A DNA stretch of 64,000 bases from Seriola aureovittata (Eukaryota; Chordata; Actinopteri; Carangiformes; Carangidae). Location: contig NC_079379.1 of assembly GCF_021018895.1 (NCBI RefSeq), positions 20,396,776 through 20,460,775 of the forward strand. The letters are read 5' to 3'. This document shows, in pieces, positions 1 to 13,088 of the stretch (position 1 is the first letter of the stretch; every line of letters begins with the position of its first letter). The position numbers and the translations under genes are program-made. A model generated the notes under the pieces. It ran no database searches and was not told where the DNA came from. It saw only the letters and a program-made list of their open reading frames with translations.

Positions 1-639
1 TGTTGTTTTGCAGGGCTGACTTGGGCTTTACATTGGACTGGGAACTTTTGCAGAATCACAACATGGGCCGGATGATTCAGTCCCCTCAGTCTTTTTAGTA
101 TCCGCTCACTTTCTTTAGAACAAGGATAAATAAGCATGGAGACAGGAATCATTTTTACAAGACAATTAAAAAGACTCTTGAGGATTGTCGAACATCTCAT
201 TCCCCAAACTACCATGAACATACCGCTGTTCACAGACTCCACTCTTCTGGTTTGTGCTTTCCATGAGATTTTGGGCCCCGGCTACAGGGATTTTCTAACA
301 TTCAGCCACAAGAGCATTAGTGAGATCAGGCGTTAATGATGGGCAGTAATCCTGGCTTCCAGTTTATCCCAAAGGTGAAGAGGGCACGGCTCTGCTCAGG
401 CCAGTTCAGTTCTTCCGCAGCAAACTAGGAAAACCTTTTCTTAATGGACTTGGCTTTTTAAATGGGGGGTCACGAAACAGCAAAGGGCCCTCCACAAATT
501 GTTGAAAGCAGACTGCAGGCAAAAATACAAACTTATTGCCAGACAAGAACACAAACATTGGACCATTCTGCAAATCCTAGAGTCAAGTTCACTAAAGTTT
601 TTTATATTTTTATTTAATTTCTTTTATGTCCAATACAAA

Positions 640-720
640 GGACTCTGGCTGGATTCAAACCGGGGACACTGCCCCAGATAAAATGAATCACAATAAGCCA
701 CATTGCTTGTTTTTCTTCTG
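640..720 (-). repeat. Possible tRNA-derived SINE scrap
   Basis: The minus strand has GGTTTGAATCCAGCC, a good pol III B-box. The matching A-box and a cloverleaf could not be found, so this is at best a SINE fragment and not a tRNA gene. Confidence 0.25.
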
Positions 721-1770
721 GCCCAGTATACGCCTGGTTTCACGGCCCAAATCTGGCCTATATACAGCGTGATTGTCAGATACTGCTTCCACATCTGGAC
801 CAATTGTGGTGCAGACACAGAAAACCTTCTGGCTCTAAGTCAATACCGGAGGATAAGAGCTGGAATCTGCCCAGATGCGGAGGTATGATGGGCCAGACTT
901 GGGCCTAGGAGTAAGGCATATGTTGGGCCAGAAGTTTCCGTTGGCTCTCTGGGGCAGTTCCTTGTCGGCCACCAGGGCGCCCTAAAGCCATAACTGAATG
1001 GGATTGACGTCTCATGGACAGATGGGGAATGACATATTCACTGTGTTCCTCTGTAATTTGACCAATTTTAACCATTGTGAAATCACAGGATGTGGTCTAT
1101 AATAGACATGGACATTCTGCAGGACTCGCCTTAAGAGAAAACCAGTACCCACCTCTGGCTGCTATTACAACAGCACACTTAATGAGCTTTTCCGGGTCCG
1201 GCTTTAAATTGTTTTCATTTGAAAGGTCAAATTTCACACTGAGCTGATAAAAAAAAAGGAACAAGCGCCTCTTCCCACTGAAAAAAACTCAAGAGATCCA
1301 CTTTAAATACAAGGACGCCACTCTGGATGGGATTTAAAATACAGGCGAACCAGCAAGTTCAATGAAAAACAGGAGGTAATTACAGTTGTGATTATGACGT
1401 GCTCTGGATGCAATGGAAATCACTGTTAAAATCACTAACCCTTCTACAGAGGAATTAATCCAGTCTGAAAATACAACACTTACAAATACTTTACGGTTAA
1501 AGTCATGGAAAGATCATGGTTTTGGCAAATAAACTATTGTTAAGGCAAAAGTTCAGGTTGGGCAATTAAAACTCTAAGATTAAGTAAAGGTCGTGATTGG
1601 GGTTAATGAAAACACAAACTTTAATTCCCTGTCTGTCACCGAAGTGAATTCCACTTTCCTGCCTTAAGATGTCAGATGTGCGACCTACCATTCTTCCTCC
1701 CCAGCCTCCACCCCACTTATACCCCATTAAGACCCACACCGTGACACAGGTCAAGCCCGCATGGGGGAAG

Positions 1771-1791
1771 GGGGGGGGGGGGGGGGGGGGG
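1771..1791. repeat. Poly-G run of 21
   Basis: An uninterrupted G tract after GGGGGAA. It produces a proline-rich shadow frame on the other strand. Confidence 0.9.
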
Positions 1792-2635
1792 TGATTACCC
1801 AATTGCATGGATCCACTTACGTCCGCCCGATCCTCCATCATGTCTCATCTGAGGACCAGCGCTGGATGCGAGTCGGAGGCTGCAGGTTGCTTGCAGGAAT
1901 GGAAAATTGATTCAATGATACATAATTAAGCAACTCATGAAAAGAAGAGAGAGAAGGTGCACACGTGTACAATCAGGAGAGGGAGTGTGCACATGGACCA
2001 ACAGAGAGGTGACAGTAAAACTTCACTTTTGAATGGTAATTATTCGATGTAGTCCTGCATAATTCTCACAATGAATTCATTAGTCAAGCGTGTGGAGCTC
2101 CAGTGCAGAATCCAGACAGTGACATGCAGGGTGACAGCTGTCTCATATGACAGGTAGACTATCTGAAAGAGATGTAATTAAAGGCATATTAGTTGACGCC
2201 TAACTAAGTAAAGAGACTTCCTGCTTCGGCACTGAATGTTGGTTAATGAGCTTCAGATCTGTCCAGTATGGACGTTGTTACTGGGGATACTGGGCTGCAA
2301 ATGTATTGTAATGCTGTAGCAAGATTTCCATAATTGGAACTTAGGCCCCTTACCTTGTCCCTCACACTGTCTGATGCTCAGAGCCAATAGACTGGCCCTT
2401 GGACTTATTTCACCCTGGTCAGCACAAGTCACGTCATTATTTATTTATACTTATTCAATTTTACGAACTGTGCAATTCTTATTCTTTCAGACATGCAATT
2501 TTAAACTAATATCCTTACATATTTCATTTTTTTTCTTTATATATCATAGCATAAATACATATTTTGATATTTTATGTTTATATTTTAACTTTATCTTGTC
2601 ATCTTAACCTTTACATTTACCCCCTATTCTCTGTT

Positions 2636-2703
2636 CCTTGCTGAGGGAGCAGCTGTAACCTGACCTAATTTCCCACTGGGGATCAATAAAGTAACCTGAT
2701 AAA
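2636..2703 (+). repeat. LINE 3' tail-like fragment
   Basis: CCTAATTTCCCACTGGGGAT followed by CAATAAAGTAACCTGATAAAA is the typical 3' end of fish L2/Rex1-like LINEs and the SINEs that borrow their tails. No coding part is attached. Confidence 0.5.
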
Positions 2704-3237
2704 ATCACCACAAACTTCATACTACTAATCAACCATATACTTTTGGCCATGTTGTGCACGTGCAGGAACGGCTGTATTATTCACACAAAATACTGTATTT
2801 CATGTAAAGAGTTTTGAATTGGGAGCGTAATTGGCCAGATCCACCCGGTGCACCACAGTGTTTAAAGGTTTAAAGTCAGAGTGGTAACAGTGAGAAGGAT
2901 GATTAATTATATTTTACCACAGTAGTGCCCATGTAAATGCAACAAAAGCAGATCCAGAGATACACCGACATGAGCTAAACAAGCAGAAATTAATGCACTG
3001 TAGACTGGTGCCAAAGATTCTGTCCAAAAAGCACAGTGCTGCAGAAATACTGTGGAGAATCGATGTGGTGTAATAACCACTGAAAAAAGCTGGTTGATTT
3101 AAGGACTCAGGTTTATCCAAGGTACTTTGTCATTGGATTTACTGATTTTGCTAGTTCATTGCATTGTACTTCGGGCAGATGATTTATAATCCTACTAATA
3201 ATAACCAGTCTTTTTTAATTTTTCTTTTCCCTCAGGG

Positions 3238-3390
3238 TCAGGGTCAGCCACTAAACAGCACCCCTGGAGCTGGGAGGGGTTCAGTGTCTTGTCAAGGACC
3301 CTCGGGCCGGGCGAATGTTTGTTGTCGCACAAGCTTGAACTTGTGTCGTCTGATTGAAGTACAGCCTACACACCACTCAGCTGTTGCTTC
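3238..3390. repeat. Fragment of a dispersed repeat (CAAGGACCC type)
   Basis: CACCCCTGGAGCTGGGAGGG, TTCAGTGTCTTGTCAAGGACCC, the GAACTTGTGTCGTCTGATTG block and CACCACTCAGCTG follow the order of a dispersed fish repeat that reads 'ttgctcaaggaccc..gaaccccc..accactcagcc'. Class unknown. Confidence 0.35.
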
Positions 3391-3869
3391 AGTTATGAGA
3401 GGCTCGAGCTTTGCTCCTATAATGGTGGGTTTCTGCGCTGGGAAAATGTCACCTTCCCTTGAGTGCAAAAAAAAAAAAAAAGTGTGATTGCCCAGGAATA
3501 AAACCAGATACTAAATTTCATGTGGAGTGAAGTAAAAATAGACACATTCTTCAAGTTCTTACAGCTTGATGTGTGCGTGTTACCTGCAGCACCACTTATT
3601 CCTTCCACAGCTTCTGTCTGAAGTAAAATTGTGTGGAACTTAGCTGCAAAGGGAGCTATACGGTGCTTATGAATAAAATAACTAAGAGTAGATTATAATA
3701 AATAGCTTCATTTATCATTCTTTCCCAGGGTTCAATTGGGCAGAATTTTAAAACCTTAACATCTTAGTGTGTGCCCTTTGGCTACATTTGCTCTTTATCT
3801 ATGGCTAAAGGTAAACAGATCTGAAACTCTATCCAACAACTTATTTCATTTATTTTTGGCCAAGATAAT

Positions 3870-3935
3870 AATGATAATGTAATACTTTGTTGATCCCTGG
3901 AGAAATGCTCTTTCCTCCCCCGTCCTGGAGATTAG
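3870..3935 (-). repeat. LINE 3' tail-like fragment, antisense
   Basis: GTAATACTTTGTTGATCCCT with GGAGAAATGCTC is the reverse complement form of the 'gatcaataaagt' tail seen at 2636-2703. It is followed by CAGAGCAGGTAGGGATTC and GCTCAAGGACACC, also common in fish repeats. Confidence 0.45.
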
Positions 3936-3939
3936 AGTT

Positions 3940-6900
3940 CAGGACCAACTGTAGAGGAGCATCCCCAGAGCAGGTAGGGATTCTTTGAATTGCTCAAGGA
4001 CACCTGAGTGGTGCAGACGCATGCATGGGACTATAGTGAGAGCAATGCTCTGCATATGAAGAGGTTGAGCTGTAGTTTTTCTTTTTTATTTCTTCTTTTT
4101 TTAGTACTAGGAATAACTACTGTATACGCTACAATACAAGAACAGCTGTGTTTCTTTATAATTGTGGATTGTCAATTTTTTTTTTTTTTGTACAATTTAA
4201 AATTCACAGAAAATGACAAAGAAAACAAATAGGCTAGCGAACAGTGTAGGGACAGGCAAAAAGCCCATTGGGCTTATTTGAAGCCTCCACCTAAATAATG
4301 TTGAAATATCCCAAATTATAAAAACACAAAATGAGCATACAAGAAAATAACATGACTACATAGAAATGATGAGAAATCAATATTATCAAAGTATATATAA
4401 TAGAATTAAAAGCAATAATAACAATATCAAAATAAGAGCAGAAAATGTGAGAGTATGCTCATTTATTTTGCTTGGGACATGAAGAGATGTGAGAGCCTTC
4501 CTTTTTGGAGAAGTGACAGATCGAAACATTTTAAAGGGATAGCAATTTCAGCTCAACTCATGAAGCTAACAATAGCTTAATTAGCTAACTAGCTACAGCT
4601 GGTAAAATCTGCTAGCAACAGATGTGATTTCCACCCACAAAAATCTATAGTTGCTGGCTAGAAACCCAAAGCTGCTTGTCTGTCTAAAACAAAGATATAG
4701 TGTTTTTAAAATGACCAAGAATTGTGAAAACTGAATATGTCGAACCACGTATGTTTGCACATTTTTCTCTCCTTGTGTCTTTTAACCTGAGAAATGTTGC
4801 TGCACCCAGGATAACTTTTTTTTTTACTTTTAATACTTCACGTCTCAGTTAATGGTGGTATATTTAAATTGGTGCCAGACTGTTCATTGGCCGAGCTCGC
4901 TGCTGAACTAAGCTGGTAAATGAGGCACTGAGGGGCCCGACGTGTCTGTCTAACAGCCTGGTCTGAAACTGACTAGACCGAAAAGGGAAGGAGGAGTGAT
5001 GGAAAGACAGTCTGCTCTGACCTAATGGTGCCATCTGTTGTGAAAAGACTGGTGGTGGGGTAGTCCTGGGCTGCCCTGGCCTGGTTGCATTTATCTGGTT
5101 TAGACTCTGCAGGGGTTCCAGACTGTCTCAAATCAACGGCATCAGCGACATTTCTCTTGCTGTAGTTGTTTACTCACATTAGTTGGCAGCTTGGCTGAGG
5201 TGTCAGGATTTCTTGTCTCCAAATGAGAGCATGAGAAGCAGTTCTTATAGCTGTGTAATTGGTGGTGTCACCATGATTACAGAGTATTTTGGACACCACA
5301 TAGAGCGGTGGGCAAACAAGTTCCTCAAAGAGCCAAGAGTCTGCAGCTTTTCCTTGCGAAGACTACATCAGGCAATTTTGCTGATTAATTCCCCATCTCT
5401 GTCTGGGACAGCTGCCGGAGCCACTGGCTGGAATTAAAAGCTGCAGTCTCTTGACCATCCGTGGCACATGGTTGGACACCACCGCCGTAGAGCTGGGCCT
5501 GGGTTTTGAGAGAGTGGAGTGACTCAGGAGGCCAAGGATGTAATGTAGTGCTCTGGCCTGGGCTCCTCTGGCCACAGAAGGATGGACGAAATGAGAGGTG
5601 AGACGACACATGGACAGACATCATGCCACTTAACATGATGATGGAGAAAATGTTTTTTAACAGAATGAATGTTGAGATTGTTTTCTGTAACTGAGGTGAG
5701 CTAATCAGTCAAAATTGGTCAAATCTTATCTAACCTGATGTTGAATGCGTACCACAATAAAATAAGTCTCTTTTCATGTTATAATGACCTGTTTTTCTCA
5801 TTAAATCCAATTATCGCCTATAATCCCCAACATATCACTTTATCTTGTTACACTAACGTTATATAGATTGGCAAGTTTCATTTATTTGCTTAGGAATTAT
5901 AACAAGAAACTGCTCATAGTGATAAACCCACAGAAAATGATCATTGACTATGCTGTTGCCTTCAGCTCTACAGAGCGTTTTGGCATCTTTAAGCCCATTG
6001 TTTTGGTTTTACAGCCCCGCAACTTCACTGTTTTGATTCACTCTCACCGCTCTCACTAGCCCAGCACCAAATAGTAACATGTCAAATTTAGCTAGGTGAT
6101 GATCATAGTGTAGACTTTAGCTGCTAGACCAGAGCTAATAGCAGAGTGAATATTCGACTTGCATTCATAAAGTTGACGAAAGCTTGATTCCTCATAAATG
6201 CTAATGTTGCTCCATGTCTGCTTCATGCATCAATAAGCTGCTGTTTGCTAACATGTTAGTTACAACTTAAATTTATGTTGTTGTTTAAAGCCTGCGCTAC
6301 AGAAACAAAATATGGTAAGGGTCAGTAGTGAAATCAATATGAAATGTGAATTATTAAAGGTGTACTTTGATACTCTTCTCAATCTATATACAGCTGGTTT
6401 TCTGGTGTTACTTTCTACATCTTCTTCTGTAACTTTAACTTTTCTGTCTGGTGATACATAACTCTTCCACCCTCCATGATAAAGCTGTATTTTCCCTCTC
6501 TACTATGTCTGCATGGAGGATGTTTTCCATCTTCTCTAGCTGGGGGGGAAAAAAAACTGTCTGGGCTGCCGCCCAACACCGGCATGCAGGGCCAGTTGGG
6601 TAGCTCACTCTGCCAGGCCCTCACCCTGGATCCCTTCACCACCACCTCCCCTCTCTCCTTCGCCTTTGGTATTGGGGTCACGTCTCCCTCCATTGACAGG
6701 AAAGACTTCTTTAGAGGGCGGATTAAAAGGCCTCCAAACTGATCCTGATAGGAGGTGTCTGGCAGCTGATGTTGCTGGGTGATATGTCACAGCACTGAGG
6801 AGTGGAGAGGAGATGGGAGGGGGAGGGGGCAGTATTGGAAACTTCTGATTGGCTTTGACTGCGTGTGCAGGTGTGTGCGTGTGTATGTGTGTTGCCTTCC

Positions 6901-7258
6901 ATGCACATGTGTGTTGTGAAGGGCATTTTTGCACTGACCAAAGATGAAAGGATAACTGTTGTTAGTCTCCTCTTATGATGGCTGATTAGAGTGATGCAAT
7001 CGACTGAAAGGAGTACTCCTCAAACACACAAACAACATACCCCCAGATCATCAAACTCACATCAATGCACAAAGACGTGAAAGCGCACGCACGCATGCAC
7101 GCACACACACACAAAGTCTGGCTGCATCACAAATCATCAAACATGTGACTTCATCTAATTTTTCAAAAGAAAGATCCACCTTAATGTCAATTGCCAGATC
7201 ACCAGCTGGCTCATTTCATCATCACACTGGAGTATTCTTTGTTAATGCTGAGAGAGCG

Positions 7259-7301
<43 letters not shown>

Positions 7302-8030
7302 AAGTGGTGGTAGCGACGGGGGCAGTCGGTGCTCTAATGGCAGATGAGTGACCCAGTCGGAAAAGGTCAGCAACACTACAGGGCTGATGTGGGGAGACGT
7401 CCTCCACTCACCAACTAATTAAATGTCAGTGAGTCAGATTGGATAGAGAGAGAGAAGCTGGGGTGGGGAGGGCGAGGAGGGTTGGGGTGGGAAAACACAA
7501 GAGAGAGTGGCAGATAGGTAGACAGGGAGCGGACCTTGTTGTAAATGTCATGTGTTACATAAGGCTTGACTCCTTGGCAGCTGAAGCTTCAGGGACAAAG
7601 AGGAGTGAAACACTATTGGGCCGATGGTTCGTCTGTGTTAGAGGTTTTTTTAAGTGGTGACCTGGAAGATGTCTGCCTCTTTTATTTCTGCCAAAAAGTC
7701 GCAAATTACATCAAAGGAACACACATAATCTTTGGACTAAGGCCTATTGTCCAACCAGAGTGACAGTTTAAGATTGTGTCACTCAATGGGGACCACTGTG
7801 ACAGTCCTCCAATGGCCAATTATGGTGTTCTGTTTCATTCTGATAACCCGTCTACAGAGTGACAACAAGTTCTGCTCAAACTAACAGGCGACATGCAAAT
7901 AATAGAAAACTTTAACAAGGACTTGGATTGTGCAGTAAGAGAGCCCCGTGTGATCAAAGGTCACCATAATGTGTAAAGAGAGATGTCCATATGTTGATTA
8001 TAGATCAGGTCTAGGTTCTATATTAATACT
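3940..8030. other. Gene-free DNA
   Basis: No supported gene. Short TAGCTAAC-type scraps (4560-4680, 6060-6150) resemble dispersed repeats. The longer open frames at 5183-5640 and 6415-6940 lack domains and start context. Confidence 0.5.
7262..7299. repeat. (TG)n microsatellite
   Basis: About 19 perfect TG units; a shorter imperfect CA/GC tract lies at 7085-7114. Confidence 0.95.
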
Positions 8031-8625
8031 GTGAAAGTATCAAAGTGCTCAGTCCACAGAGAAATGCACACAGCCTGTATTCAGAAACTGAGCCTTAAAA
8101 TGAGCCGTCAGGACTTCTGTAACTTTGTGATGTCACAACAAAACCAGTCACCGCTCTCAGCCACATCCCAAGCCCCGCCCACCTGGACCCACCATCCAAC
8201 CTTGCAGGATTTGGTTTCTCTGAGTGTTTTCCTGAAATCTGCTATATTTTTATGCAATCACTGGCATCGACCTGTTGTTACCAGAGCTCCAAAGAGAAGC
8301 CTGAGAGAGGAGACTTAAAACTACACTTAGATGGTTTTTTGCTCTTAGAACCACAAATATATCTTCTTATGGTTATCAAAACTTCAAAGTGTAAATATGG
8401 GACCTTTAACTCATTTTTGGGAGCTGGACAGAAAATAGTAAATGCAATCGCTTAACCGTTCGCCGACTGGTGAACTCTAGAGAGAAGCCTGAGAGAGGAG
8501 ACGTAAAACTACATTTAGATGGTTTTTGGTTCTTAAAACTGCAAATATATCTTCCTATGGATCAACACTTCAAATAAAACACCAGAAAAGTGTAAAATAC
8601 GGGACTTTTAAAATGGTACATTGAT
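8031..8625 (+). repeat. Dispersed repeat with internal tandem duplication
   Basis: Two adjacent units share the text AGAGAAGCCTGAGAGAGGAG, AAAACTACA(C/T)TTAGATGGTTTTT and CAAATATATCTTC(T/C)TATGG. The first is at 8290-8410 and the second at 8478-8612. Both end in the same CGGGACTTTTAA / TGGGACCTTTAA motif. The single-copy head (8100-8230) includes GATGTCACAA and AAGCCCCGCCCACCTGG, found in other fish repeats. No coding capacity. Confidence 0.55.
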
Positions 8626-8794
8626 TTAGCCCTTGTGTTTTACCTGCTGTACGTGTAAAAATAATATTTGCAGTTAGAAGTTAAAACACAATCCGCAGAA
8701 AAGTCAATGTGAGAAAATATATGAAAATCATTGTTATTAATAAAACAAATATGATTGTTGATTTTATGTGGGCTTTGCAGGAACAGATGCACAT

Positions 8795-9853
8795 TCACCA
8801 AGCACTTTATTAGGAACACCTGTACACCTGCTTATTTATGCAATTATTCAATCAGCCAATCATGTGGCAGCGGTGCAATGCATAAAATCAGGTCAGGAGC
8901 TTCAGTTAATGTTCACATCAAACATCAGAATGAGTTAAAAATGTGATCTCAGTGACTGTGACATGACTGTCGGTGTCAGACGGGCTGGTGTTGAGTTTTT
9001 CTGAAACTGATGATCTCCTGGGAATTTCACACACACAACCCTCTCTAGAGTTTTTACTCAGAATGGTGAGAAAAACAAACAAAAAAAAAGAAACATCCAA
9101 TGAGCAGCAGTTCTTCAGAGAGAAAGGCCTTGTTGAGGAGAGAGGTCAGAGGAGAACGGTCAGACTTGTTGGAGCTGACAGAAAGGCTACAGTAACTCAG
9201 ATAATCATTCTTTACAACTGTGGTGAAGCAGAAAAACTTCTCAGAATGAACAACGCGTCGACTAAAACAGAGGAGACCAGGTCGGGTTCCTCTCCTGTCA
9301 GCCAGGAACAGAAACATGAGGCTGCAGTGGACACACACACAACAAAACTGGACAGATGAAGAATGGAGAAACTAAGCCTGGCATCATGAATGTGGATTGC
9401 TGTTGGTGCACACAGATGGTAGGGTCAGAATCTGGCTTCAGCAGCATGAATCCATGGACCCAGCCTGCCTTAATACCAATCAATGATAATTTGAATGCCT
9501 CAGCCTATCTGAGTATCTGACCATGTGCCCTTTGTGTCCCTTTATGGCTACAGTTTCTCATCTTCTAAGCAAAAGCAAAAGTCGTCTCAAACTGGTTTCA
9601 GTGGCCTCCCCCAGTCACCAGATCTGAATCCAGTAGAAAAACTTTGGGATATGGTAGAACAGGAGATTGGTTGATGAATGTGCGGCCGACAAATCTGCAG
9701 AAATGATGTGATGCAATCACGTCATCATGGAGCAGGATTGTTTGTTTCCAGCATCTTGTAGAATCAATGCCACTAAGGCCTGAGGCTGTTTTAAAAGGCA
9801 AAGGAAGGCTCTATCCAGTATCAGTATGGTGTTCCTAATAAAGTGTTTGGTGA
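8795..9853 (+). mobile_element. Tc1-like DNA transposon, nearly full length, inactive
   Basis: The two ends are inverted copies of each other: TCACCAAGCACTTTATTAGG at the left, and its near-perfect reverse complement (CCTAATAAAGTGTTTGGTGA) at the right. This end sequence and the internal text (for example CCTCCCCCAGTCACCAGATC) belong to a Tc1-like family that is abundant in fish. The element is about 1.06 kb, slightly shorter than an intact member of the family (about 1.2-1.3 kb), because internal pieces are missing. The expected TA target duplication is not intact. Tc1/mariner elements move by a cut-and-paste DDE transposase. This copy has lost that ability (see the transposase entry inside it). 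Confidence 0.85.
8973..9800 (+). pseudogene. Decayed Tc1-like transposase
   Basis: An open frame from 8973 to 9359 contains the DNA-binding region remnant RRTVRLVGADRKATVTQIII followed by LYNCGEAEKLL, typical of the helix-turn-helix part of Tc1 transposases. The downstream region still reads as catalytic-domain text in other frames (HTDGRVR near 9412, then the SPDLNP-type block at 9613-9640, where the DDE glutamate should follow). The middle part with the first catalytic aspartate is deleted and several frameshifts separate the pieces, so no functional protein can be made. Confidence 0.75.
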
Positions 9854-11444
9854 GGGGTTGCCTATGACTGGGGGCGATTAGACCCCATGCGGTCTAACTC
9901 ACCTTTAAAACTATAGTATGAATATAAAAAGAATTTTAAAGAATTTCTCAAATAAAAGAAATCCAAATAATACAGTTACAATACAGTTGTAGGAATTGGA
10001 GGAGTAGTGCTCTATAAAAAAGAAAAGTTATCAAGTATCAAGGCGATAAAATAATGTTGACTAGGAAATCTTCCGTCTAAAAGTTACATGTTTAATCATT
10101 GGCTATGCAGGAGTTTGGCACAGTTTGGACCCACTGGGTGATTCTGCCTCTGATTTGAGATTTTCAGGTGGCGAAGGCTCATTCATATTTTTCCCAGAAT
10201 GTTGTTCTGCCGAATCTTTTTAATGAACCTGTACAGCTCTGTGTGGAAATGCTGTGGCATGTGGCTATGCAAGACTACACTCTCACTAATTGCCCGGTCA
10301 AACCAGACAGTGTGACAGTAACATAGGTGGTGTGACAGTGATAAGGCTTCGCTCTGCGGCTTTTTCTGGGTCATGGATTCACCATAGCTTTTGTGGCAAT
10401 ATTGATACCCAGAGGAAATGTGTGGTGCAACACAGCTCATATGATATCTTCCTCCATTTTGGACTCCCTATTCTTTATCTTCTCTCAAAGGTTAGCACCG
10501 TCAAAATGGTTTAGCAGCACTAATTCCTTTGTCAGAGTTCACCAAAGTTAAACTCTACACAAAAGCAAGGTGGTCATATAGGTTAAAATGTGTTTGACCG
10601 TCAAGAATTAATCCACTAATTGTTAAAATCCCACTGAAATTAATTTATTTTGATCCACAAGTTTCCTGTTACAAAAGCTGGTGTAAACAAACCTTTAAAG
10701 GACCTATTTTTGTTGCTAGTTTTGCTATTGGTACATAGCTATAGCACTTAGTGCTTAGCATTAACAGCTGTTTACTTACAGTCTACAATAAACGTTCAGC
10801 ATCAAACTTCATTCCTTTACTCACCAAGAGTCGGGTGGAAAGCAAAACCAATATTAGCTCTTGTCTGTATCACGTCTTTTCTTCTTCTGAAGTTAGCATG
10901 CTAACCAGCTAGCATCAGCCCATCTCATCACTTTCCAATAGCGACTCACTGTAGCCCCCAATCTGCCCTGATGTCCTGCTTAGAGGGCCAATTATAACCT
11001 CTTATCTTGTAATGGTTTAGTGCAGGTTTAATGGTTTTGCAAAACCTATAATTTCCGAGGGACATCAGACTTTTTACTATTGTGTAAGAGATTGATTTAA
11101 ATATGAAAAATAGTTTTAGTTATGACAACATTAGGTGGTTGGTTGATGTGACGCTGTTGCCATCACAACAGTGGCTGCTTTGCCTTTCGCACTAAAGTAA
11201 ATAATTTGTATGTAAGCAATTATCCACCAGACACGCAAGGGCTATTCTGGTGTCCCCATAAATAAGCTGACCAATGGACCAGCTGCTCCACAACTTTTCT
11301 TTTAACTAACATAGAGAGAGTCTCAGTGGGTTGGAGCTAGATGCTGCAGTGTTTGTTTTTAGAAACAAGAACATTAGTTGAGGAGTTTAGGACCTGTTGG
11401 CACAGACTAAACTGATGGCATAGTTGTTCAGCATACATGCCGTG

Positions 11445-11445
<1 letters not shown>

Positions 11446-11500
<55 letters not shown>
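11446..11500. repeat. (GT)n with GC end
   Basis: About 22 GT units ending in GCGCGCATGCATG, an alternating purine-pyrimidine run. Confidence 0.95.
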
Positions 11501-11726
11501 ATGTGTGCGTCCGTCTTATGAAAGCAGGGTCCTTACGTTTTCCTAAGGGAAGATATTGGAAGCGTCTCCTCTCCCCCTAAAAAGCTGTTGAATAATTCAC
11601 TATGCCCCAGTTTCTGCCCATTAGGTTGACACACTGCTGGAACTCTCTCGCCTGGAATAGTTGACAGCTTTTTTACACACACACACTTTCCCACATGCAC
11701 ATATGAGGTCACACTCACACAAATAC

Positions 11727-11774
11727 TTTCTCTCTCTCTCTCTCTCTCTCTCAGACACACACACACACACACAC
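11727..11774. repeat. (TC)n(AC)n compound microsatellite
   Basis: About 13 TC units, a 2-base break, then about 10 AC units. Confidence 0.95.
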
Positions 11775-13088
11775 GGTCACATTCATATAAAACCATTTCA
11801 GCTCTTTAAAGGAGACTTCTTCTTTCTCCAGTTGTATATAACGTCTGCTGATTCTGTCATAATTGTCTGCTTTCTCTTCTCCTGCGAAAGTCTACTTTCT
11901 TCCTCTTCTTCTTTTCACACTTTCCTGCATTTCTTATTCCACCTCCACTTCCATCATTTCTCATTTCCATTCTTGGTCTATTGTCCTGTCTCACCTGCCA
12001 AATGTTCTCTCACAGGTTTTCTATAATATACTACCATCTTGATGTCCCTATTTCAGGGTTATCGCTGAGGCCTTCCCAAACAACTGTGCTGGAAATTTTC
12101 TAACTTATTCATTTAAATCTAAACAGACAATAACTAATTTCTAAAACAACACAACATTTTAACTTCCTATCCAACAGTTGTCTATTTACAAATCCAGCTA
12201 ATAGAGAGCAACAGTGACATTAATTTGGGTTAATTTAAGTTGTGTTTCTGAATATAAGTCTAATATATAAGTCTAATATTCTGTCTTCTCTTATTTTATG
12301 CAGCAGACATCACAGATCTGTGAACAACAGGATACACTGAAAGGAGTTGGTCTCCTCTTCATCTTCTTGTTCCATTACTACTCCCTGAAATGTTTCAAAC
12401 GGATCTGAAAATGACCATTGTCTTGTTTCGTAGATGCACTTTTGATGAACGATAGCGCTAAGTGCCAAGCTCAGTAAAATAACTCAATGCATTTCCTGTG
12501 ACTAGTTCATGATAAAAGTGAACTTGTGTTTCACCAGTTACAGGCTTTTAATGTGAAGCTGCAGCAGTAGCAATGTTCGGTTTGCATTAGCAGCAACTGT
12601 TGACTTAGCAGTCATTTATTTAAATGAAAATCTTCAAGATCGCCACTTCAAGCTCTACTTTTTCTGAGGAAAATAACTTTAGCTGGTAAACACGTCTAAA
12701 CATGTTCATCAGCTAGTTGCTAACCTTGTCTACTGGGAGCTGTATAACGGTAGTGTACAGTGGATTCTTAGCAGGACTCAAGATGGACCGTTACAACATG
12801 GCGACGGGACCGACAGAGACAGCTGAAGGAGTTGCTAGGCTAGTTTTCGTTTTCCTTCCTAGCATGTCCATTTGTAGTGTAGAAGAAGGTAAATAGGAAG
12901 TGTTAAAAATACAACAGAATATAACAGGAACAACATATCTGTCTTTTCCAAAGGATGAAGAAAGGTCACTAATAAATTAGCTATTGATATTAGCTACAAA
13001 AATTACTACTGTCAGGATTCATACCAGCTGACCACGCCCACTTAGAAGAGTGGTATACCGTTTCATACCGTGGCGCAGGGATGACTGT

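Larger units (their letters stand above)
1..2630. other. Gene-free DNA at window start
   Basis: Apart from the small SINE-like scrap and the G run, nothing recognisable was found. The opening bases TGTTGTTTTGCAG could be a splice acceptor at the window edge, but the sequence after it does not suggest a known protein. Confidence 0.5.
9860..13080. other. Gene-free DNA
   Basis: Contains microsatellites and a GTTAGCATGCTAACCAGCTA repeat scrap near 10.9 kb. Nothing else is recognised. Confidence 0.5.

Noticed and set aside
640..720. A tRNA gene on the minus strand
   Set aside because: Only a B-box-like motif is present; no A-box or cloverleaf.
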